A stretch of DNA of 64,000 nt from positions 496,001-560,000 of the forward strand of contig JAPFBR010000002.1 of the NCBI GenBank assembly GCA_035798135.1. The letters are read 5' to 3'. Each line of letters starts with the position of its first letter. The first letter of the stretch is position 1. The translations under genes were made by a program, and so were the position numbers. Origin of the DNA: Sediminicola sp035798135. GTDB taxonomy: Bacteria; Bacteroidota; Bacteroidia; Flavobacteriales; Flavobacteriaceae. The notes under the pieces were generated by a model, which saw only the letters and a program-made list of their open reading frames with translations, had not been told where the DNA came from and did no database searches. Below are positions 53,751 to 60,790 of this stretch, in pieces.

Positions 53751-53804
53751 GGGACATTAAAAATGGAGTTACCCTAACAATTTCATTTTTTAACGGTTGT
53801 CATT

Positions 53805-54512
53805 TTGAATATAGGATTAGAGAAATATCGCCATTATTATGAAACTCTAATAGAGAGTGAACTCTTTAGTCACGTTACGCACAATTCCCTCAACCAGCTT
53901 TTAGAAATCTCAACTGCGCAAAAGTGGCCTAAAAAAACCTGTATCCTAGACACCAGTCACACCCAATATACATTTCACATTCTTATCTCCGGTAAAATAA
54001 AGGTATACCACTTTGATTCTACCAACGATCGTTTACTTACCCTGCTCCTGTTACAGGATAACGATGTCTTTGATATATTCTCCTTAATGGGCTGCGGTAC
54101 CCATAAAGTGTATTATGAAGCATTGGAAAATTCAGAGGTACTAAATATTCCTGTAGCCAAAATGAAAGAATGGATGAAGTACAATCCTTTGGTGCACAAA
54201 TCCTTTTTGGCCTATACCGTTCAGAAAATGAATATTCTGGAACGATACATTATCAACGTTGCCCTAGAGGACATCCCTACACGCTTGGCCCGCTTATTAT
54301 ACAATAACATGGATAAATCTTCTACTCATTACCAATCCATTAGTGGGCTCTCCCATGTGGAACTAGGTGCCCTTATTGGAACCACGAGAGCTGTTGTGAA
54401 CCGACATATCCAAAATTTTAAGGAAGAAGGGATATTGGAGGTAAGCAGGAAACAAATTACCATTACCAATGTAAAACTCCTGGAAGAAAAAATATTGGGA
54501 AAGAACGTCTGA
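53805..54512 (+). CDS. Crp/Fnr family transcriptional regulator
   Basis: 235 aa. The only usable start is a TTG at 53805; there is no in-frame ATG before a stop at 53775 and the next methionine is inside the sensory domain. Residues about 20-130 form a cyclic-nucleotide-binding-like beta roll (FHILISGKIKVYHF, DVFDIFSLMG), followed by the dimer helix and a helix-turn-helix (about 180-210, GLSHVELGALIGTTRAVVNRHIQNF). There is one Cys in the sensory domain (GCGTHK), so no Fe-S cluster of the classic type. It is followed by the two PepSY-like genes which carry the same dyad; it is a good candidate for their activator. Confidence 0.88.
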   Translation: MNIGLEKYRHYYETLIESELFSHVTHNSLNQLLEISTAQKWPKKTCILDTSHTQYTFHILISGKIKVYHFDSTNDRLLTLLLLQDNDVFDIFSLMGCGTHKVYYEALENSEVLNIPVAKMKEWMKYNPLVHKSFLAYTVQKMNILERYIINVALEDIPTRLARLLYNNMDKSSTHYQSISGLSHVELGALIGTTRAVVNRHIQNFKEEGILEVSRKQITITNVKLLEEKILGKNV

Positions 54513-54575
54513 TACTATTTAATCTATTTTTTTAAGAGAATTTTATCATTGACTTGTAGTCTTAAACCCAGTTTT

Positions 54576-54589
54576 GCTACTTAAGTAGC
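54576..54589. promoter_or_regulatory. GCTAC-N4-GTAGC dyad upstream of the first PepSY-like gene
   Basis: GCTACTTAAGTAGC, a perfect 14-bp palindrome. Half-site/gap geometry (5-4-5) equals that of FNR-type sites, though the bases differ. Its centre lies 33 bp before the centre of a TACTTTTG box (54612-54619), which would put it near -41 if that box is the -7 element. Confidence 0.6.
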
Positions 54590-54611
54590 ATTCTAAATTA
54601 AAGGTTGGATG

Positions 54612-54619
54612 TACTTTTG
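54612..54619 (+). promoter_or_regulatory. Candidate distal -7 box of the first PepSY-like gene
   Basis: TACTTTTG fits TAnnTTTG. There is no TTG -33 element; the dyad sits where an activator of class II type would bind. A second candidate is TAGTTTTG at 54710-54717, about 28 bp before the ATG. Confidence 0.38.
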
Positions 54620-54744
54620 AGACAGTGAATGGCTAACTATTCTTTTACTCGAAGCCCATTCCCCCCACTTCAGGTTATGACAATAATTAGCTAAGCTACA
54701 TTGGCCAATTAGTTTTGTTTATTAACCTTTAAATAAATATCATC

Positions 54745-55284
54745 ATGAAAAATGTTTTAATCGGTTTATTATTTGTGGGTCTAACCAGCCTAGCCTACTC
54801 TCAGGACAAGCCTGCAAATGCAGACAAGAATGCAGACGTAGAGGAAGTTAAATTAAGTGGAGTTACTGTTAAAAACATGAACTCCGACTATTTGAGTAAG
54901 GTCCAGGACCCTACAACTCCTGAAAGAGTGGTAGAATTAGAGAATGCCGCAGCTAGATACGATCTTACGATGTCTGATATCTACGACGGTAACCATGAGG
55001 CCTATGAAGTAATTTTCGAACAGACCAATGGGAGAATTATTGCCACTTACGACAAGGATGGGCAGATCCTAACCTCATTTGAAAAATTTACGGATTTAAC
55101 ACTTCCTGTACCTGTGAGGAATGGTCTTTACAAAGCATATCCAGGGTGGACAGTGCATAAAGATGCATACTTGGTATCTTATTATGAAGGTTCTGATAAC
55201 GTCAAAAAAGTTTACAGGATTCAACTTAGAAAAGAAAACCAAAAGTTAAACCTGAAATGTGATGTAGATGGCAATATATTATAG
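54745..55284 (+). CDS. Secreted PepSY-like protein, copy 1
   Basis: 179 aa with a signal peptide (MKNVLIGLLFVGLTSLAYSQ). The mature part contains two PepSY-like strand-helix repeats (about 90-130: YEVIFEQTNGRIIATYDKDGQIL, then SFEKFTDLTLPVPVR, and about 140-179, WTVHKDAYLVSYYEG ... VYRIQLRKENQ ... DGNIL). Similar flavobacterial proteins are sometimes misnamed nicotinate-nucleotide adenylyltransferase, which the sequence does not support. About 60% identical to the next gene by eye. Probably envelope-located, binding partner unknown. Ends at a hairpin terminator (55285-55317). Confidence 0.8.
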   Translation: MKNVLIGLLFVGLTSLAYSQDKPANADKNADVEEVKLSGVTVKNMNSDYLSKVQDPTTPERVVELENAAARYDLTMSDIYDGNHEAYEVIFEQTNGRIIATYDKDGQILTSFEKFTDLTLPVPVRNGLYKAYPGWTVHKDAYLVSYYEGSDNVKKVYRIQLRKENQKLNLKCDVDGNIL

Positions 55285-55317
55285 ATGATGAAATGAATGT
55301 ATTTCATCATTTCTTTT
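55285..55317 (+). terminator. Terminator of PepSY-like copy 1
   Basis: Perfect 10-bp stem ATGATGAAAT (55285-55294) / ATTTCATCAT (55301-55310) with a 6-nt loop and a T-rich tail, directly after the stop codon. Confidence 0.75.
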
Positions 55318-55336
55318 ATGAGACTTTTATAAAATA

Positions 55337-55363
55337 ATGGGCGGGCTAATTGACCGCCCATTT
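55337..55363 (+). terminator. Second terminator after PepSY-like copy 1
   Basis: Perfect 8-bp stem ATGGGCGG (55337-55344) / CCGCCCAT (55354-55361), then TTT. A strong GC-rich stem backing up the first terminator. Confidence 0.6.
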
Positions 55364-55515
55364 ATGTTCCAAACTATCTGATAAAAATCCAAATGTTCTA
55401 AATTCAATACCCATTAAGATAGTTTACGCCTTATATTAAGGCAGCTTCAGATGCCAATGTAAACTGGACTAAATCAAAACAAAGGCGCTAATTTATTGTT
55501 AAAATCTAAGGAAAG

Positions 55516-55529
55516 GCTACCAAAGTAGC
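55516..55529. promoter_or_regulatory. GCTAC-N4-GTAGC dyad upstream of the second PepSY-like gene
   Basis: GCTACCAAAGTAGC, identical arms to the site at 54576-54589, with a different spacer. The gap to the ATG (158 bp) is almost the same as for copy 1 (155 bp). The following TAATTTTA (55553-55560) differs by one base from the -7 consensus and is 34 bp away centre to centre, against 33 for copy 1. Confidence 0.6.
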
Positions 55530-55687
55530 ATTTCAAAACACATACAAATAAGTAATTTTATACAAATTAAAAGGCTAGTGATTGTTTTAAAATGAATCCA
55601 AAGCCCCCCGATTTTTAGGATAATACAAGAATTAGTCAAGTTCTATTGACAAATTAGTTTTCATTTTTAATCATTAAAAAATTCACC

Positions 55688-56215
55688 ATGAAAAACGTAT
55701 TATTCGGTATACTATATTTAGGTCTTACCAGCCTAGCCTATTCCCAAGAGATACCTACGAGCATTGATTTTAAAGAAGTGAAGTTAATAGGGGTTACCGT
55801 TACTCCATTAAATACGACCTATTTAAGAAAAGTTCAAGATAAAGAGACACCGGAGATCGTTAAAAAATTGGAAAATACTGCGGCTAGATTTGATGTTACC
55901 GAGGCAAGTATCTACGATGGAAACCATGAAGGGTACGAGGTCGTCTTTGAACAGACCAATGGCAGAATCATTGCAACCTATGATAAAAACGGTAAGATCA
56001 TATCCTCATTTGAAAAATTTACCGACTTAAATCTACCTCCAACCGTTCGCAACAATATTGCTAAAAAATATCCCAATTGGATCGTATATAAGGATGCTTA
56101 TTTGGTTTCGTATTACGTAAATTCAGAGCATGTTAAAAAAGTATATAAAATACAAATCAGAAAAGATAATGAACGGAAAAACCTAAGATGTACCGTTGAT
56201 GGCGTTATTCTTTAA
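55688..56215 (+). CDS. Secreted PepSY-like protein, copy 2
   Basis: 175 aa paralogue of the preceding gene. Signal peptide (MKNVLFGILYLGLTSLAYSQ), then conserved blocks shared with copy 1: SIYDGNHEGYEV, FEQTNGRIIATYDKNGKII, SFEKFTDLNLP, WIVYKDAYLVSYYV and KVYKIQIRKDNE. The upstream non-coding region also has the same dyad, and the last 17 bp before the leader (TTGACAAATTAGTTTT) match copy 1 with few changes, so the duplication included the promoter. Ends at a terminator. Function unknown; the divergence of most intergenic sequence around the conserved dyad suggests selection. Confidence 0.8.
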   Translation: MKNVLFGILYLGLTSLAYSQEIPTSIDFKEVKLIGVTVTPLNTTYLRKVQDKETPEIVKKLENTAARFDVTEASIYDGNHEGYEVVFEQTNGRIIATYDKNGKIISSFEKFTDLNLPPTVRNNIAKKYPNWIVYKDAYLVSYYVNSEHVKKVYKIQIRKDNERKNLRCTVDGVIL

Positions 56216-56577
56216 AATTTTATACACTTAAGGTTTTCAAATCATTTTAAAAAAAAGGCACTTCGCCTTTTTTTTGTGTAATACCTGGCAATTAAAAGAT
56301 CTATTTTTTAATAAAACTCTTAAGGAATGATCGAATATGGCTTAAAAGAAGACTAAATATCCAGTGAATTCAATCTAGTTGGGATTAAACAAATTATGAT
56401 CAACATCTAAATGATCAAAACTTCCTAATCTGCTATGATTCCAGTGGAAAAGCCTCTTTCTCCGACGAATTACTTTAGTTTACCACATTTTGTACTGTGT
56501 TGACCACATATTTTTTCCATAGTGAACTATTTTTTCCTTCTTGCGGTCTTATAGATTGAAGAGTAACCCCCAACATT
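56216..56577. other. 362-bp region before the coiled-coil gene
   Basis: Contains the terminator of PepSY-like copy 2 (56249-56275), two TGATCA palindromes 14 bp apart (56398-56403 and 56412-56417), and an ACCACAT repeat just before the gene. No clear promoter or ORF seen. Confidence 0.4.
56249..56275 (+). terminator. Terminator of PepSY-like copy 2
   Basis: AAAGGC (56254-56259) / GCCTTT (56265-56270) with the A-run and T-run making a longer stem, 34 bp after the stop. Confidence 0.75.
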
Positions 56578-57399
56578 ATGAACAAAATAAGCTTTTTATT
56601 GATTTCATTACTTTTTCTGAATTCAGCAATATTTGCAAATTGTGGTGAAGCATACTCCACAGCGACGTATGCCCTAAGCCACACTAAAAAATCCTTGGAC
56701 TCCAATAACTTTGACCATCAGATGTATTATGCGGATAGGGCCATTGATGCCTTGGAGAAAACAAAAGGATTAGCTGAAAATTGTGGTTGTGACAATTCCA
56801 TGAACTTTATATTAAATGGGCTTGTAGATTTACAAAAATCTGCAGATCCAGAAGATTGGGACAAAGGAAGGTACTATGCACAAAAAGCATACGAGGAACT
56901 TCAATCCTTAATAAATGCTTTTGATGTTTGTACCAGTTCTACCGCAAGCGTAAATTACGACATTGAGAATGCAACTGTAACCGATGCTTCTTCCAAAGCC
57001 ATCCAAATTGAGAAAAATGTCTTAAAAGAACAACAGCGACAATTAGAACTGCAACAACAAGAACTATTGGAGCAACAACGGTTATTGAAAGAAAAAATAG
57101 AAGAGCAAAAACATGTAACTGCCGAATTGCAACGGGCTAGGGAACTGGAATATGAAGAGCAACTGAAACTTAAAAGAATTGCAGAGCTTTCGCTTATGGA
57201 ATATGAGGCAAAACTAAAAGATCTTCTGAGTGTTTTTGATTGTTCCAATACCGCACCTCCATTTAATTTGAACGCCCAACGAAGCGAAAATACATTGAGG
57301 AACGAAAAACTGGAAACCACCAGAAAATTCTATTTGGATCAAGCTTTATCATTGCAAAAACAAGCGTTGGAAGTCTTTAATAATTGTAGTAAGGAATAA
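56578..57399 (+). CDS. Secreted coiled-coil protein, hypothetical
   Basis: 273 aa, not recognised. Signal peptide (about 1-20, ending AIFAN), a helical N-terminal half with two or so repeated helices (about 25-130, four cysteines: CGEAYS, ENCGCDN, DVCTS) and a very long coiled coil rich in Gln/Glu/Leu (about 145-220, EQQRQLELQQQELLEQQ). The C-terminus has two more cysteines (VFDCSN and NNCSKE). The pattern suggests a periplasmic or surface stalk stabilised by disulfides. It follows the PepSY-like pair, and is ended by a very strong terminator. No function can be given. Confidence 0.75.
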   Translation: MNKISFLLISLLFLNSAIFANCGEAYSTATYALSHTKKSLDSNNFDHQMYYADRAIDALEKTKGLAENCGCDNSMNFILNGLVDLQKSADPEDWDKGRYYAQKAYEELQSLINAFDVCTSSTASVNYDIENATVTDASSKAIQIEKNVLKEQQRQLELQQQELLEQQRLLKEKIEEQKHVTAELQRARELEYEEQLKLKRIAELSLMEYEAKLKDLLSVFDCSNTAPPFNLNAQRSENTLRNEKLETTRKFYLDQALSLQKQALEVFNNCSKE

Positions 57400-57414
57400 C
57401 TATTGATAAAACCA

Positions 57415-57451
57415 TAAAAAAAGGGCCGGGTATATACCCGGCCCTTTTTTT
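57415..57451. terminator. Bidirectional intrinsic terminator
   Basis: Perfect 22-bp palindrome GGGCCGGGTAT (57423-57433) / ATACCCGGCCC (57434-57444) flanked by an A-run and a T-run, between convergent genes ending at 57399 (+) and 57480 (-). Confidence 0.92.
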
Positions 57452-57479
57452 ATTTGTTGTAATTTTTATCTAAAGAATA

Positions 57480-58415
57480 TCACTTAACGATAAAGTATTT
57501 GATCCGTCTGGTTACATATGTATTGTCTGGAGTCACTATCTGTTTTACCCAATTACTGTTTACTGTATTGTCGAATTGATAGATATACTTCTTACTGGAT
57601 GTCCCCTGCCCTATTTTTGTCCCCAATTCCAATAACATCCCGGCTTCATTATAACTGTAGGTATTGGTTTCTTTTGGCGCCCATTTATTTAGTTTATCAT
57701 TAAAGACAAGATTGGTCTCGGATATAAGCTTGTTTTTGGCGTTGAAAATTTCTTCTTTGGCCGAATTGGGCTCGCCATTCAAATAATCTGTAACCAGTTT
57801 AATTTTCCGATAGGTCTTGGTTTTAGAATTTGTTTCCGTTATCCTGACCGTTTTAAGCAAAACTGAGTTTAAAAAGTAAGACGTTGTGTGTTCGCCTTTT
57901 AAAGTAGAATATTCGATCAACGTTTCATCTATACCATCATTATTGGTCCTAGTAATCTTCACCAATTGATTATCTTCATCATAGTAATATTCATACTGGT
58001 CCAGAAATTCCTTGTTATAGGAAATTATCTTTTCCGTGATTTTTTTGGTTCCGTTAGTTCCGGTTGTATCTATGGTGTAAATATTTGCAATGGAGGTACT
58101 TCTATCAAACACTCCGTCCCTATAGTTTTCGAATCGTTTTTCTTTTAATTCCCCATCAGCGTACTTGTAAATGGTGATGTCAAAATCGTCATCATTATAA
58201 TGGGTAATGGATTGAGTAAGCAGTCCAGCTTCATTAAAATCGAATTCTTCTTTGCCATAATCGGTAATCATCATACAGGATTTTACAGGGCCTTTTAGGT
58301 CGAAATCGGAATACTTGAAAATATTGATCTCTTGGGAATATAAAGTTTGAACATTTAGTAAAGTAATAATGCCTGCGAATACTACCAAAAATATTGATTT
58401 GTAATTTTTTACCAT
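57480..58415 (-). CDS. Secreted YD-like repeat protein, hypothetical
   Basis: 311 aa. Signal peptide (about 1-28, ending TLYSQ). The rest consists of beta-hairpin-like units with Tyr-x-Asp/Asn-x-x-Gly-x-Leu patterns (FDFNEAGLLTQSITHYN, YYYDEDNQLVKITRTNNDG, YSYNEAGMLLELG), as in RHS/YD repeats but with longer, less regular spacing. Bacteroidota have many such secreted YD-like proteins of unknown role. There is no toxin domain at the C-terminus. Downstream of dnaK but separated from it by a terminator (58471-58498), so presumably a separate transcript. Confidence 0.72.
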   Translation of the reverse strand: MVKNYKSIFLVVFAGIITLLNVQTLYSQEINIFKYSDFDLKGPVKSCMMITDYGKEEFDFNEAGLLTQSITHYNDDDFDITIYKYADGELKEKRFENYRDGVFDRSTSIANIYTIDTTGTNGTKKITEKIISYNKEFLDQYEYYYDEDNQLVKITRTNNDGIDETLIEYSTLKGEHTTSYFLNSVLLKTVRITETNSKTKTYRKIKLVTDYLNGEPNSAKEEIFNAKNKLISETNLVFNDKLNKWAPKETNTYSYNEAGMLLELGTKIGQGTSSKKYIYQFDNTVNSNWVKQIVTPDNTYVTRRIKYFIVK

Positions 58416-58470
58416 GGTTCAAAATTAGTCGATATTCCACCAAAACAAAAAGAAATGAAGATCAAATAAA

Positions 58471-58498
58471 AAAGGGGCGAATTGCTTCGCCCCTTTTA
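58471..58498. terminator. Terminator of dnaK
   Basis: Stem GGGGCGAA (58474-58481) / TTCGCCCC (58486-58493), loop TTGC, with A-run and T-run flanks. Lies 47 bp past the dnaK stop and ahead of the YD-like gene. Confidence 0.88.
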
Positions 58499-58545
58499 TT
58501 TCAAAGAATACTTGATTTGACAACCAAGTTATCTTATTGGATCAT

Positions 58546-60453
58546 TTATTTTACTTCTTCGAAGTCAACATCTTCCACATTGTCACCTTCTTTGGCTTCT
58601 GCTTCCTCACTTGCTTCACCATTTGATGAGGCATCTGCTTGTTGTCCTTCTGCCTGTGCTTTGTACATTTCTTCAGAAGCTACTTTCCAAGCCTCATTGA
58701 TTTTATCCAAAGCTGGAGAGATCATGGCCAAATCTTTTGATTCATAAGCCTTTTTCAACTCTTCCAATGCATCTTCAATTGGTTTCTTTTTATCGTCAGA
58801 TAATTTTTCGCCAAATTCTTTCAGCTGCTTTTCGGTTTGAAAAATCATTCCATCCGCTTCGTTCAACTTATCAGCAGTTTCTTTCAATTTTTTATCCGAC
58901 TCAGCATTTGCTTCCGCTTCCGCTTTCATTTTCTTGATTTCCTCTTCGGTCAAACCTGAAGAAGCCTCAATACGAATATCCTGTGATTTGTTTGTCGCCT
59001 TATCTGTAGCTGATACTTTGATGATACCATTGGCATCTATATCAAAAGTAACCTCAATTTGAGGCGTTCCCCTTTGTGCTGGTGGAATACCGTCCAAATG
59101 GAATCTTCCGATGGTTTTGTTGTCCGCTGCCATTGGTCTTTCTCCCTGTATTACATGGATTTCCACTGAGGGCTGATTGTCTGCCGCAGTTGAGAATACC
59201 TGTGACTTTTTGGTAGGGATAGTTGTGTTGGCCTCGATTAACTTGGTCAATACACCTCCCATAGTCTCAATACCCAAGGACAATGGTGTTACATCCAATA
59301 ATAGTACATCTTTTACATCTCCTGTCAATACACCACCTTGGATTGCAGCTCCTACAGCTACAACTTCATCGGGATTCACACCTTTCGATGGTTTTTTTCC
59401 GAAGAATTTCTCTACAGCTTCCTGTACGGCAGGTATTCTAGTTGAACCACCTACCAAGATGATTTCATCAATATCGCTTTTGGCTAAACCGGCTGCTTTT
59501 AGGGCAGTCTCACATGGAGCAATAGTTCTTTTTACCAAATCATCGATCAATTGTTCGAATTTTGCTCTTGACAATGTACGAACCAAATGTTTTGGTCCTG
59601 AAGCAGTGGCAGTAACATATGGTAAGTTGATTTCTGTCTGGGCCGAAGATGATAATTCTATCTTCGCTTTTTCAGCAGCCTCACGTAGACGTTGTAATGC
59701 CATGGCATCCTTACGCAAATCGATTCCTTCTTCTTTATTGAATTCGTCCGCCAACCAATCAATGATCTTTTGGTCAACATCATCACCTCCTAAGTGAGTG
59801 TCACCATCTGTAGACAATACTTCAAATACACCATCTCCCAATTCCAGGATGGAAACATCATGCGTTCCACCTCCAAAATCAAAAACAACGATCTTTTGCT
59901 CTTTATCTTTTTTATCCAGACCATAGGCCAAAGATGCAGCTGTTGGCTCATTGATAATACGTTCTACCGTTAGACCTGCGATTTCACCCGCTTCTTTGGT
60001 AGCTTGTCTTTGTGCATCATTAAAGTAAGCCGGAACAGTAATTACTGCTCTTGTTACTGTCTGACCCAAATAGTCCTCAGCAGTTTTCTTCATTTTCTGA
60101 AGAATCATAGCTGATAATTCCTGTGGAGAATACAAACGTCCATCAATATCAACTCTTGGAGTATCATTATCTCCCTTAACTACTTTATAAGGTACTCTTC
60201 CTGCCTCCGTACTGGATTCAGAATATTTATTCCCCATAAACCTCTTGATAGAGTATATGGTTTTAGTTGGGTTTGTAACCGCCTGACGTTTTGCAGGGTC
60301 ACCTACTTTGATCTCGCCGCCTTCTACAAAAGCTATAACGGATGGTGTTGTTCTTTTTCCTTCTGCATTTGGGATAACTACTGGCTCGTTACCTTCCATT
60401 ACGGAAACGCAAGAGTTGGTGGTTCCCAAATCGATTCCAATAATCTTACTCAT
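58546..60453 (-). CDS. dnaK: Molecular chaperone DnaK (Hsp70)
   Basis: 635 aa with all hallmarks: GIDLGTTNSCVSVMEG at the N-terminus, IFDFGGGTHDVSIL-type phosphate loop (FDFGGGTHDV, about 195), LVGGSTRIPAVQ (about 335), the linker DVLLLDVTPLSLGIETMGG (about 383-400), the substrate-binding domain and a Gly/Glu-rich tail ending VEDVDFEEVK. ATP-driven folding of nascent and stressed proteins in the cytosol. No dnaJ or grpE next to it here. Upstream 337 bp hold no recognisable heat-shock element. Confidence 0.98.
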   Translation of the reverse strand: MSKIIGIDLGTTNSCVSVMEGNEPVVIPNAEGKRTTPSVIAFVEGGEIKVGDPAKRQAVTNPTKTIYSIKRFMGNKYSESSTEAGRVPYKVVKGDNDTPRVDIDGRLYSPQELSAMILQKMKKTAEDYLGQTVTRAVITVPAYFNDAQRQATKEAGEIAGLTVERIINEPTAASLAYGLDKKDKEQKIVVFDFGGGTHDVSILELGDGVFEVLSTDGDTHLGGDDVDQKIIDWLADEFNKEEGIDLRKDAMALQRLREAAEKAKIELSSSAQTEINLPYVTATASGPKHLVRTLSRAKFEQLIDDLVKRTIAPCETALKAAGLAKSDIDEIILVGGSTRIPAVQEAVEKFFGKKPSKGVNPDEVVAVGAAIQGGVLTGDVKDVLLLDVTPLSLGIETMGGVLTKLIEANTTIPTKKSQVFSTAADNQPSVEIHVIQGERPMAADNKTIGRFHLDGIPPAQRGTPQIEVTFDIDANGIIKVSATDKATNKSQDIRIEASSGLTEEEIKKMKAEAEANAESDKKLKETADKLNEADGMIFQTEKQLKEFGEKLSDDKKKPIEDALEELKKAYESKDLAMISPALDKINEAWKVASEEMYKAQAEGQQADASSNGEASEEAEAKEGDNVEDVDFEEVK

Positions 60454-60790
60454 GTTTATGTTTTTATTGTGTTGAAAATTCCTTTTATATTTCGATACGT
60501 ATAGGTCAAGGATTATGCCATGAAAAAAAATATGACAAGGTGGCAGATTACGATAGGGATTAATGCCATTACAGGCCTTATACTATAAAAGCTGCCTGTA
60601 CTTTCCTGAAAGTGACATCTTATTGCATACCTATAAAACCACACAGCTACTTTTCTTAAAATCAAGCCCATTCAGTTGATTCCTCGTAACTTGTGAAAAT
60701 TCCATCTAACTCAGATGGAAATAACCATATTCTCATTCATTATTAGTCTAGAGAAACATATATTTGTCTTCAACTTAATCGATTGCGTAA
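60454..60790. other. 337-bp divergent intergenic region between dnaK and sdaA
   Basis: Contains near-repeats GGATTATGCCAT (60509-60520) and GGATTAATGCCAT (60556-60568), an inverted repeat TTCCATCT/AGATGGAA (60700-60720), and TATATTTG (60759-60766) before sdaA. No clear dnaK promoter seen; no ORF. Confidence 0.45.
60759..60766 (+). promoter_or_regulatory. Putative -7 box of sdaA
   Basis: TATATTTG fits TAnnTTTG, 24 bp before the ATG. No TTG at -33. The inverted repeat at 60700-60720 is centred about 60 bp upstream of the predicted start. Confidence 0.38.

Larger units (their letters stand above)
53407..53804. other. 398-bp non-coding stretch between hydrolase and Crp/Fnr gene
   Basis: No ORF of note. 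It holds a terminator-like hairpin (53641-53662) well past the hydrolase stop, leaving a 235-nt 3' extension, and a 15-bp palindrome (AAGCAA-TTT-TTGCTT, 53736-53750) in front of the regulator gene. Confidence 0.5.
55285..55687. other. 403-bp region between the two PepSY-like genes
   Basis: Holds the terminator pair (55285-55317 and 55337-55363), then about 150 bp without recognisable elements, the shared dyad (55516-55529), a TAATTTTA box (55553-55560) and a TAGTTTTC box (55655-55662). No ORF of note. Confidence 0.5.

Noticed and set aside
60570..60690. 38-aa plus-strand frame before sdaA
   Set aside because: No sensible composition, no start context, no terminator. Not supported.
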